Positions 1-7,101 of a DNA stretch of 17,461 bases are shown here, one piece after another. The notes under the pieces are model-generated. The model saw only the letters and a program-made list of their open reading frames with translations, was not told the DNA's origin and did no database searches. This DNA comes from Eudoraea sp. (GTDB lineage: Bacteria > Bacteroidota > Bacteroidia > Flavobacteriales > Flavobacteriaceae), in NCBI GenBank assembly GCA_013042125.1, contig JABDQS010000036.1, positions 1 to 17,461 on the forward strand. The letters are read 5' to 3'. The position numbers and the translations under genes are program-made. Numbering within the stretch: position 1 is the first letter of the stretch; each line of letters begins with the position of its first letter.

Positions 1-345
1 CTATTTGCTACAGGCATCGTATCTGCTTCCTCATCTGCCCTGTTCTTCATCTCCATTTTAGTGGTGGCTACGGGAGTGTATGCTGCCAGATCGCTTTATT
101 TTGCAGTAATGCAAAGGGGGCAGATCCCCTTGGTGCTAACCGGTACCGCCGTGGGACTTATCTCGCTCATTGGGTATACACCCGATATATTTGCCGGACC
201 TGCCATGGGATATCTCCTGGATAGTTCACCCGGAGCCGAAGGCCATCAGCATGTTTTCTGGATGCTTGCCATATTTTCCTTTGTTGGCGGTATCGCAGCC
301 TGGTATTATTTCAAGTTATATCGGAAGAAGAAAGATGAGTTTTAG
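1..345 (+). CDS. MFS transporter, C-terminal fragment
   Basis: The reading frame is open from the first base and ends in tandem stops (TAG then TAA). Only about the last 114 residues are present, so the start lies outside the window. The visible part has three hydrophobic segments (roughly FFISILVVATGVYAARSLYF, PLVLTGTAVGLISLIGYTPDI and HVFWMLAIFSFVGGIAAWYYF) separated by short loops, and a basic tail (KLYRKKKDEF) that would sit in the cytoplasm. The segment with GYTPDIFAGPAMGYLLD resembles the motif near TM10-11 of major facilitator superfamily carriers, including the NarK/sugar-phosphate antiporter-like group common in Bacteroidota. That fits the last three helices of a 12-TM permease. The substrate cannot be told from this fragment. 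The next gene is convergent, and I see no strong terminator between them. Confidence 0.75.
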   Translation, partial: LFATGIVSASSSALFFISILVVATGVYAARSLYFAVMQRGQIPLVLTGTAVGLISLIGYTPDIFAGPAMGYLLDSSPGAEGHQHVFWMLAIFSFVGGIAAWYYFKLYRKKKDEF

Positions 346-431
346 TAATTCCTATCTTAAGTTTTCTAATTCTGTTAGAACATCAAAATTTTCATCCTTT
401 CAATTGAGGTGAACCCCAAAATGGCATTTAA

Positions 432-836
432 TCAGGTATTCAAATGCTTTTCAATGTCACTCAAATGAAGTTTTAATGCCTGGGTGGAAATTTGAATTTC
501 CCTTATTAACAGGGCGAGTGATAGGATAAGGAGCAGCAAAGCAATACCAAAGATCCATATTGCCATCACATGTTGTTCTATATAAATCAGGAACATGGTG
601 AGCACACAGAGAAGAAGGCTTGTGATACCAAAGATCTGCATCCATCGAGTCAGATTTAAGCGTTTTTTCAGATTTTTGATTTGCTCAATTAAGGATTCGT
701 CCTGTTGTTCCAAATATTTATCGTGCAGGTTCCGGATCACTGCTGCATAGGCAAGGAACCTATTGGTATATGCCAGCATGATCAATGAGATGGCGGAGAA
801 TAAAAGCGCAGGCGTGGTAAGGGTAAGCTCTTCCAT
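432..836 (-). CDS. DUF2721 family small membrane protein
   Basis: This protein of 134 residues has a hydrophobic N-terminal helix (about 8-25), a charged, probably coiled-coil stretch (about 35-62, with LEQQDESLIEQIKNLKKRL), and two closely spaced hydrophobic helices (about 67-86 and 91-111) before an amphipathic tail. The order TM, charged loop with an NRFLA/Y-type turn, two TMs, and the length match the DUF2721 family of uncharacterised bacterial inner-membrane proteins. No catalytic motif is visible and the function is unknown. It stands alone on the minus strand, convergent with the MFS gene and divergent from sppA, and has its own promoter-like sequence just upstream (847-875), which would give a very short leader. 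Confidence 0.7.
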   Translation of the reverse strand: MEELTLTTPALLFSAISLIMLAYTNRFLAYAAVIRNLHDKYLEQQDESLIEQIKNLKKRLNLTRWMQIFGITSLLLCVLTMFLIYIEQHVMAIWIFGIALLLLILSLALLIREIQISTQALKLHLSDIEKHLNT

Positions 837-846
837 TAGTTTTTTT

Positions 847-875
847 CAAAAGTAGAGAATTATATCAAATGTCAA
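847..875 (-). promoter_or_regulatory. Bacteroidota-type promoter for the DUF2721 gene
   Basis: Read on the minus strand, TTG (873-875) is followed 18 bases later by TACTTTTG (847-854). This matches the Bacteroidota sigma-ABfr consensus TTG/TTTG, N18-21, TAnnTTTG. The start codon at 836 is only about 10 bases past the -7 box, so the leader would be a few nucleotides at most. The same TACTTTTG box occurs upstream of tig. Confidence 0.5.
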
Positions 876-960
876 TATTGGAATTGAAATATGTGTATTG
901 TTCTTTGAGATTGAAAATAAGGATTACCTATTTCTCCATTTCCTTAAAATATAGCCAAGA

Positions 961-993
961 TTCGCTCTGAGATAGGCTCATTCATTATCTTTG
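961..993 (+). promoter_or_regulatory. Bacteroidota-type promoter for sppA
   Basis: TATCTTTG at 986-993 is an exact match to the TAnnTTTG -7 consensus. TTCG at 961-964, 21 bases upstream, is one mismatch from the TTTG -33 box. Transcription would begin near position 1000, about 15 bases before the sppA ATG. The short distances to the next two genes suggest that this promoter serves sppA, the VUT transporter and the AsmA-like gene. Confidence 0.55.
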
Positions 994-1015
994 AGGCGAT
1001 TAAGCAAGAAGATAT

Positions 1016-2773
1016 ATGAAATTCTTACGAAACCTTTTAGCAGCTATTCTTGGGACTCTTATAGCCTTTGGAATGCTATTTTTTATGTTCCTGATCTTTA
1101 TAAGCCTGGCCAATGTAGAAGAAGGCGTTACGGTTAAGAACAACTCAGTATTGGAACTCCAATTTGAAGATCCCATCAATGACTATACCGGGAGTAATGA
1201 GGCCGATCCATTTGCCGGACTATTTGAAGAGTCTGTTGGTTTAGATGATATCTTGCACACCATTGCCGTGGCAAAGGATGACAATAAGATAAAAGGGATA
1301 AGTCTTAAAAGCCAATTTGTAATGGCCGGTTGGTCACAAACACAAGCTATCAGAGAGGCCCTTCGCGATTTTAAGGAGTCCGGGAAGTTTGTCTATGCGT
1401 ATTCTGATCTCTACATGCAAAAGGACTATTTTTTGGCTAGTGTAGCCGATAGTGTCTTCCTAAACCCGGTGGGAGGTATGGACTTCAGAGGTCTTTCAGC
1501 CGAGGTACTATTTTACAAAGAATTACAGGAAAAGACAGGTGTTAAAATGGAGGTGATCCGCCACGGGAAATACAAAAGCGCGGTGGAACCTTATTTGGAA
1601 AATGAAATGAGTGAGGCCAACCGCACTCAAATAAAAGAATTATTAGAGTCGCTCTGGGGATCTGTAATTGAAGAGATCGCAGTAGACAGAGACCTTAGTA
1701 CAGACCACCTGAACACTATTGCTGATACACTTGGCGGACGCAGTCCGAAGTATGCGAAACAGTCGGGTCTGATAGATGACCTTTTATACAGGGACCAATA
1801 TGAGACTATCTTAAAGAAAGCAAGTGGCCGGGATGAGGACCAGGACATTCAGTATATAGAGTTGTCTGATTATATGAAAGAAGCGAGAAAGAAATCACTG
1901 AATTCCGGTAGTGACCGTATCGCTGTGATCTATGCCCAGGGAGAGATCCTCTACGGGGAGGGTGGACCTAATTATATTGGACAGGGCCTCATCAACAGGG
2001 CGTTGATCAAAGCCCGGAAAGATAAAAAGGTCAAAGCCGTGGTCTTACGGGTCAATTCACCCGGAGGCAGTGCTCTTACCTCAGATATTATTTGGCGGGA
2101 GATAGAACTAACAAAGAAAGAAAAACCGGTAGTAGTTTCTATGGGTGATGTAGCCGCCTCAGGAGGGTATTATATATCCGTGGGGGCCGACAAGATCTTT
2201 GCAGAACCTACTACCATTACAGGCTCTATCGGAGTTTTTGGTACCGTTCCAAACATCAGTGAATTGGCAAAGAATATTGGTATTAATGCTGATCAGGTGA
2301 CAACGAATATTAATTCTACCGAATATTCCCTTTTTGAACCTATGACCCCACAGTTCAGAGGTGTGGTTACCGAAGGTATTGAAACTATTTACCAAACCTT
2401 TCTAAGCAGAGTAGCAGACGGGAGAAATATCTCAATGGCCAGGGCAGACAGCCTGGCCCAGGGAAGAGTCTGGAGCGGAGTAGATGCAAAAGAACTTGGT
2501 TTGATAGATGAGTTGGGAAGTCTGAATGATGCCATTGATTCGGCGGCAGACCTTGCAGATATTTCAAGTTATAGTATTCGCAGATACCCAAGGTACAAGT
2601 CGAATTTTGAAATGCTTATGGAAGACCTCTCCGGAGCCAAAACCAGAGTTCAGGAAGACGTGATCAAAGCTGAATTGGGAGAAGAAGCTTTCGGACTCTA
2701 TAAAGACCTAAAGAGGACCACCAGGCAACAAGGCATTCAAGCCAGCATGCCTTTCAGGCTAACTATTAAGTAA
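1016..2773 (+). CDS. sppA: Signal peptide peptidase SppA, 67K type (S49)
   Basis: SppA is a membrane-anchored serine protease of family S49 that degrades signal peptides left in the membrane after secretion. The protein has 585 residues, the normal length for the tandem-domain (67K) form. A single N-terminal anchor covers about residues 8-32. The degenerate N-terminal domain carries the general-base lysine in YKSAVEPY (K187). The C-terminal domain carries the nucleophile in DVAASGGYY (S382), preceded by the oxyanion-region LRVNSPGGS (344-352) and followed by TGSIGVFG (402-409). The Lys-Ser pair split between two domains is the arrangement known from E. coli SppA, and the spacing (195 residues) is close to that enzyme. 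The start is supported by the promoter about 20 bases upstream and by the hydrophobic N-terminus. The stop is 4 bases from the next start, so it probably heads an operon. Confidence 0.95.
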   Translation: MKFLRNLLAAILGTLIAFGMLFFMFLIFISLANVEEGVTVKNNSVLELQFEDPINDYTGSNEADPFAGLFEESVGLDDILHTIAVAKDDNKIKGISLKSQFVMAGWSQTQAIREALRDFKESGKFVYAYSDLYMQKDYFLASVADSVFLNPVGGMDFRGLSAEVLFYKELQEKTGVKMEVIRHGKYKSAVEPYLENEMSEANRTQIKELLESLWGSVIEEIAVDRDLSTDHLNTIADTLGGRSPKYAKQSGLIDDLLYRDQYETILKKASGRDEDQDIQYIELSDYMKEARKKSLNSGSDRIAVIYAQGEILYGEGGPNYIGQGLINRALIKARKDKKVKAVVLRVNSPGGSALTSDIIWREIELTKKEKPVVVSMGDVAASGGYYISVGADKIFAEPTTITGSIGVFGTVPNISELAKNIGINADQVTTNINSTEYSLFEPMTPQFRGVVTEGIETIYQTFLSRVADGRNISMARADSLAQGRVWSGVDAKELGLIDELGSLNDAIDSAADLADISSYSIRRYPRYKSNFEMLMEDLSGAKTRVQEDVIKAELGEEAFGLYKDLKRTTRQQGIQASMPFRLTIK

Positions 2774-2777
2774 GAGG

Positions 2778-3488
2778 ATGACCGCGAAGGATAAAAAAGT
2801 TGCGTACAAGATCTACTTGTACCTCGGAGCTCTTTTTATAACTTCCCTGGTTGTTTCCAATCTAATTTTTCAGAAGTTTTTTTACTGGAAACCGTTTGGA
2901 GATATCACCGTGTTTGGTGCCTCACTTTTCGAGATCTCTGTAGGTGTCTTGCCTTATCCTATCACTTTTTTGATAACAGACCTTATCTCGGAGATCTATG
3001 GGAGGAAAAAGGCCAATCAGATCGTTACTGCCGGGATCTTTGCCTCCTTTTTTTCAATGGGGATCATCTTGCTGGCAGAAATGGCACCGGCAATTCCGGC
3101 CTCTCCGATCGGAGATGAGGTTTTCCGGAGTGTTTTTGCACTTTCACCCATTGCCGTATTGGCCTCTATGATAGCTTATTTATGTGCACAGTATGTAGAC
3201 ATTGCCATTTACCACTTTTGGAAACGGGTAACTAAGGGGAAATACCTTTGGATACGGAATAATTTTTCGACCTTTTTGTCACAGTTCATAGATACCTTTA
3301 CCGTAGTAGGATTACTATGCGTTTTTCAGGTATTGCCATGGACCCTTTTTACCGGTCTTGTCATCAGTGGATTCCTTTTTAAAGTATTTATTGCAATGCT
3401 CGACACCCCTTTTCTGTATTTTTTCGTATATATCTTACGGAAGCGGTTTAAATTGAAAATGGGAGAAGAAATTCAGCTGGAGATCTAA
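2778..3488 (+). CDS. VUT-family (YhhQ/QueT-like) queuosine precursor transporter
   Basis: This integral membrane protein of 236 residues has about six hydrophobic segments. It matches the VUT family (DUF165, YhhQ type), whose E. coli member imports the queuosine precursors preQ0/preQ1 for modification of tRNA wobble positions. Family hallmarks are visible: the acidic pair in PYPITFLITDLISEIYG (D68 and E72) and the later RNNFSTFLSQFIDT block (R160 to T173, with Q169 and D172). The length is typical. It starts 4 bases after the sppA stop and 27 bases before the next gene, so co-transcription is likely, although no functional link to SppA is obvious. A GAGG just before the ATG lies too close to act as a standard ribosome binding site. 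The family call is firm. The exact substrate is inferred from characterised relatives. Confidence 0.9.
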   Translation: MTAKDKKVAYKIYLYLGALFITSLVVSNLIFQKFFYWKPFGDITVFGASLFEISVGVLPYPITFLITDLISEIYGRKKANQIVTAGIFASFFSMGIILLAEMAPAIPASPIGDEVFRSVFALSPIAVLASMIAYLCAQYVDIAIYHFWKRVTKGKYLWIRNNFSTFLSQFIDTFTVVGLLCVFQVLPWTLFTGLVISGFLFKVFIAMLDTPFLYFFVYILRKRFKLKMGEEIQLEI

Positions 3489-3515
3489 CCCGCTTCCACC
3501 TCTAAATCTTAATAA

Positions 3516-6239
3516 ATGAAGAAAAAAGTTGTAAAAATAGCAACCGGTATCATCCTGCTCCTTGTTGGAATTTTGATTGCGGCCCCATTTGTACTGGAAG
3601 GTAAAATAGGGCAGATCATAAAAACCAAAGTAAATAACGGTATTAACGGTTCTTTCGATTTTGCCGAAGCCGATCTGAGCCTTTTTCGGAGCTTTCCTAA
3701 TGCAGAATTGCGAATAAGTGACGTGGTACTGCTGAACAACGCGCCCTTTGAAGGGGACACACTTTTCAAAGCAGGGCAAGTAGGTCTTACACTATCTGTT
3801 TATGAGCTATTTAAAGATGCTTCAGAACCTATTCAACTCAAAAGCCTGAGTCTGGACAAGGCCTTTTTAAATATTCAGATCAATGAAGCAGAACAGGTCA
3901 ATTATGACATTGCCAAAGAAACAAGCACGGAAGATTCAAGCAATTCAGACAGCAACTTTACTTTAGACTTACAAGATTATAATATTAGCCAATCGCGTGT
4001 TGTGTACAATGACATAGCCGGTGGCATGTATGTAGAAGTTTCAGAAATAGAACACCGTGGATCCGGGGACCTGTCATTAAAGAGTTCAGAATTGCAGACC
4101 AATTCAGACGCACTGTTAAGTTTACGCATGGATGGTACCGAATACCTGAACAAACACGAGATAGCCCTGGAGGCCCTTGTAGGAATCGATCTCGAGACCT
4201 TTACCTTTACCTTTTTAAAGAATAGCGGGCGAATTAACCAATTACCCCTGGTCTTTGAAGGCTTCGTGCAGGTGGCAGATGATTACAATGATGTGGATAT
4301 AAAGTTCCAAACTCCCTCCTCTGATTTTAAGAACTTCCTGGCCCTCTTCCCGGAGCAATATTCGAAAAACATCAAGGATGTTGCAACCACAGGGAATTTT
4401 ATGGTTGAAGGTGAATTCAAAGGGAAGATAGATGAAATTCACATTCCAACTTTCAGGATAGATATTCGATCAGATCAGGCATCGTTTAAATACCCCGATC
4501 TCCCAAAAGCAGTTGAGAACATTGTTATTGCTGCTGAAGTTACCAACGAAACAGGTCTGTTAGAAGACACCTACGTCACTGTAGAGAAGGCATCCTTTGG
4601 AATAGATCAGGACCGCTTTGCGATGAATGCCAAAGTGTGGGATCTTACAGGCAACACCAGGGTTAATGCTCAGATAGATGCGAATATGAATCTGGCAAAC
4701 CTGTCCAGAGCCTACCCATATGCCGCTGAAAAAGACTTGAAAGGTTTGCTAAAAGCCAAGGTATCTACATCCTTTGACATGGCTTCTTTGGAAAAGAAGC
4801 AGTATGCCAAAACACGAACTTCAGGGCAGTTGAGCATTGATGGATTTGAATACAGTAATGAGGAATTGACTGCTCCGGTTCAATTTCAGACCATTGCAAT
4901 GGATTTTAAACCGGAACGAGTTAGCCTGAATAAGATGCAGGGAACCATGGGTAAAACCGACTTTAATGTATCTGGTACGCTGAATAATTTATTGGGCTTT
5001 ATGTTCAATAAGGAGGAGGTTGAAGGGAACTTTAACCTGGCCTCCAATACCTTTTCTCTGAACGACTTTATGGTAACTGAAAGCGAAGAAGTAAAAAATA
5101 CAGAGCCTACTGAAGAGGCTTCTAATATTAAGATCCCATCCTTTCTGAATTGTACCATAAATGCGAAGGCACAAACCGTTCTATATGACAATTTGGTCCT
5201 GAAGAATGTTGAAGGAGTACTGCGGATCAAGGACGAAACAGCCACCTTAAGCAACCTTACTTCCTCATTGTTCAACGGAAAATTAGCAGTGAATGGGGAG
5301 GTGTCCACAAAGGAAGAGACACCAACTTTTGCTATGCGCTTAGGGGCAGAGCAATTTCAATTAGCGGAGGCTTTTAATGAACTATCCCTTTTAAAGGTCC
5401 TGGCACCTGTAGCCTCAGCTTTGCAGGGAAAATTAAATTCAACTATTCAGATCTCCGGGAAATTGAGTCCTGATTTTACTCCTAACCTTGCTACGATCAC
5501 CGGTGATGTGCTGGCAGAACTGCTTGAGACCAGGATCAGCCCGGAAAAGGCCAATGTATTGAATGCCATGGCTACACAATTAAATTTCTTTAAACCGGAG
5601 AAGCTCAATCTCAACGGACTTAAAACAGCACTTTCTTTTAATGATGGTGTAGTTACCGTTAAGCCAATTACCTTTAGTTATCAGGATATTGGAGTTACCG
5701 TTAATGGCAGTCATAGCTTTGATAAGAATCTCAATTACAAAGCTACTTTGCAGGTCCCTGCAAAATACCTGGGATCTGAGGTAAATAATCTGATCGCCAG
5801 GATCGATGACAGTAGTTTACAAAACCTGACGATCCCTGTTGGAGTCTCTATTGGCGGATTGTATAGTAGTCCTAAGGTAACAACCGATCTTACATCTGGG
5901 GTGAAGGACCTTACTGCCAGTTTAATTGACATTCAAAAACAAAAATTGGTAAATCAGGGCAAAGAAAAAGCATCAACTCTAATAGAAGGCCTGCTAGCCG
6001 GGAAAAAAGGGAATACTGATACTACTACCACTAAAACCACTACCACAGATGCAGTGAAGGAAACTCTTGGAGGAATTCTGAAAGCGAATACCAAAAAGGC
6101 TGATACAACGAAGAAAGATAGCAGTGCAGCTGCAACTAAGAACGATGTGGTAAAAGAAGCTGCCAAATCTGTTCTTGGAGGTCTATTGAAGAAAAAGAAA
6201 AAGGATACGGTAGTTGTAAAAAAAGACACCATCAAATAA
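3516..6239 (+). CDS. AsmA-like envelope protein
   Basis: The protein has 907 residues with a single N-terminal membrane anchor (about 6-27: VKIATGIILLLVGILIAAPF) and a very long beta-rich remainder. Residues 30-110 contain the AsmA N-terminal pattern (GKIGQIIKTKVNNGINGSFDF, LSLFRSFPNAELRISDVVL). Residues about 560-790 look like the AsmA C-terminal domain (LNGLKTALSFNDGVVTVKPITF). AsmA/TamB/YhdP-type proteins form long grooves thought to carry or regulate lipid movement between the inner and outer membranes, so this is probably a periplasm-spanning protein. The last 90 residues are different: low-complexity, rich in Lys, Thr and Asp, with three short amphipathic repeats. The gene is third in the sppA cluster. 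Its 3' end overlaps the convergent DUF2797 gene by 8 bases. The family call is good, but a specific lipid substrate cannot be stated. Confidence 0.85.
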   Translation: MKKKVVKIATGIILLLVGILIAAPFVLEGKIGQIIKTKVNNGINGSFDFAEADLSLFRSFPNAELRISDVVLLNNAPFEGDTLFKAGQVGLTLSVYELFKDASEPIQLKSLSLDKAFLNIQINEAEQVNYDIAKETSTEDSSNSDSNFTLDLQDYNISQSRVVYNDIAGGMYVEVSEIEHRGSGDLSLKSSELQTNSDALLSLRMDGTEYLNKHEIALEALVGIDLETFTFTFLKNSGRINQLPLVFEGFVQVADDYNDVDIKFQTPSSDFKNFLALFPEQYSKNIKDVATTGNFMVEGEFKGKIDEIHIPTFRIDIRSDQASFKYPDLPKAVENIVIAAEVTNETGLLEDTYVTVEKASFGIDQDRFAMNAKVWDLTGNTRVNAQIDANMNLANLSRAYPYAAEKDLKGLLKAKVSTSFDMASLEKKQYAKTRTSGQLSIDGFEYSNEELTAPVQFQTIAMDFKPERVSLNKMQGTMGKTDFNVSGTLNNLLGFMFNKEEVEGNFNLASNTFSLNDFMVTESEEVKNTEPTEEASNIKIPSFLNCTINAKAQTVLYDNLVLKNVEGVLRIKDETATLSNLTSSLFNGKLAVNGEVSTKEETPTFAMRLGAEQFQLAEAFNELSLLKVLAPVASALQGKLNSTIQISGKLSPDFTPNLATITGDVLAELLETRISPEKANVLNAMATQLNFFKPEKLNLNGLKTALSFNDGVVTVKPITFSYQDIGVTVNGSHSFDKNLNYKATLQVPAKYLGSEVNNLIARIDDSSLQNLTIPVGVSIGGLYSSPKVTTDLTSGVKDLTASLIDIQKQKLVNQGKEKASTLIEGLLAGKKGNTDTTTTKTTTTDAVKETLGGILKANTKKADTTKKDSSAAATKNDVVKEAAKSVLGGLLKKKKKDTVVVKKDTIK

Positions 6240-7026
6240 GGCCCAGGGAGACATAATAGCCTTCGCTACCACGGATATTAAAAACTGTATTGTCTTCAAA
6301 TAAGAGATACTGTCCTTTGATTCCCATTAATTTACCTTCAAATTTGGGTGTCTTATCCAGGTTCAGGCTCTTTACTTTTTCAGGATATCGCAACACGGGA
6401 AAATGAAGTTCAGTTTCAGTGTTATTCTCAATAAAATAAGGAGCGGCTTCTGCCGGAATGTATTGTTTTAATTTGTTACGCCAGGTCACCAGGTCCTCAT
6501 CATCTACATTGTTTGTGAGCATTTTACGCCAGTTGGTCTTATCTCCAACATGGTCTTTAAGTGCTACCTCGGTTATCCCGGCCAGGTAACGATTGGGCAC
6601 TTCCACTATTTCAATAGCCTCATGAGCTCCCTGATCTATCCAGCGGGTAGGCACCTGGGTCTTGCGTGTTACCCCCACCTTTACATTGCTCGAATTAGCG
6701 AGGTAGACAATATGGGGTTGCAATTGTACCTTTTTTTCGTACTCGAGGTCCCTGTCTTCTTTATCAAGATGGGCGGTACTTAATTCCGGGTGCATGATCC
6801 ACTCCCCGGCAGAAGGGATCTCGTAGAAACAGCTCCGGCAAAAACCCTGGCGGAAAATAGGTCGTTCCAAACCACAGTTCAGGCACTGAAATTTTAGAAA
6901 CTGAATACTCAATGTGTTATTCAACACCTGATTCACATTAAGAAAATCATTTTCAAACACCAGATAATACTGAATAGGCTCTCCTATTTCGGTTTTCATT
7001 TTACGTAAAACACCTTCGTACTGCAT
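6232..7026 (-). CDS. DUF2797 zinc-ribbon protein with GIY-YIG-like core
   Basis: This 264-residue protein is recognisable as the DUF2797 family, which has no established function. Near the N-terminus is a CxxC-x11-CxxC zinc ribbon (C48, C51, C63, C66). A central part follows with HIVYLANSSNVKVGVTR (105-121), then PTRWIDQGA (126-134) and AGITEVALKDHVGDKTNW (149-166). The spacing of Y108, K116-x-G118, R128 and E153 resembles the GIY-YIG/T5orf172 nuclease fold, in which a Tyr, an Arg and a metal-binding Glu are catalytic. I infer that relation from pattern only. The C-terminus (about 225-264) looks like a small beta domain (KFEGKLMGIKGQYLLFED). The start ATG lies about 60 bases below a perfect TATCTTTG box on the minus strand. 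The 3' end overlaps the AsmA-like gene by 8 bases, tail to tail. Confidence 0.8.
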   Translation of the reverse strand: MQYEGVLRKMKTEIGEPIQYYLVFENDFLNVNQVLNNTLSIQFLKFQCLNCGLERPIFRQGFCRSCFYEIPSAGEWIMHPELSTAHLDKEDRDLEYEKKVQLQPHIVYLANSSNVKVGVTRKTQVPTRWIDQGAHEAIEIVEVPNRYLAGITEVALKDHVGDKTNWRKMLTNNVDDEDLVTWRNKLKQYIPAEAAPYFIENNTETELHFPVLRYPEKVKSLNLDKTPKFEGKLMGIKGQYLLFEDNTVFNIRGSEGYYVSLGLI

Positions 7027-7086
7027 GCTCGTATTTATAAATTATCCAATTTAAATTGTTACCTTTTGGCCTTATTTTTAGCTAGT

Positions 7087-7094
7087 CAAAGATA
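7087..7094 (-). promoter_or_regulatory. -7 box (TATCTTTG) for the DUF2797 gene
   Basis: The minus strand reads TATCTTTG, identical to the sppA -7 box and an exact fit to TAnnTTTG. No clear TTTG is seen at the -33 spacing. The predicted start near 7080 gives a leader of roughly 55 bases. The box lies only 7 bases upstream of the GH3 start codon on the other strand, so the two transcripts would overlap at their 5' ends. Confidence 0.4.
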
Positions 7095-7101
7095 CCGAAA
7101 A

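Noticed and set aside
425..446. GCATTT/AAATGC inverted repeat at the MFS/DUF2721 convergence as a bidirectional terminator
   Set aside because: Short AT-rich stem with a 12-base loop, partly inside the DUF2721 coding end, and no good T run.
5954..6235. Minus-strand open frame opposite the AsmA-like tail
   Set aside because: Its Phe/Val/Ser-rich product is the reverse image of the Lys/Thr/Asp-rich tail. It has no promoter or family resemblance.
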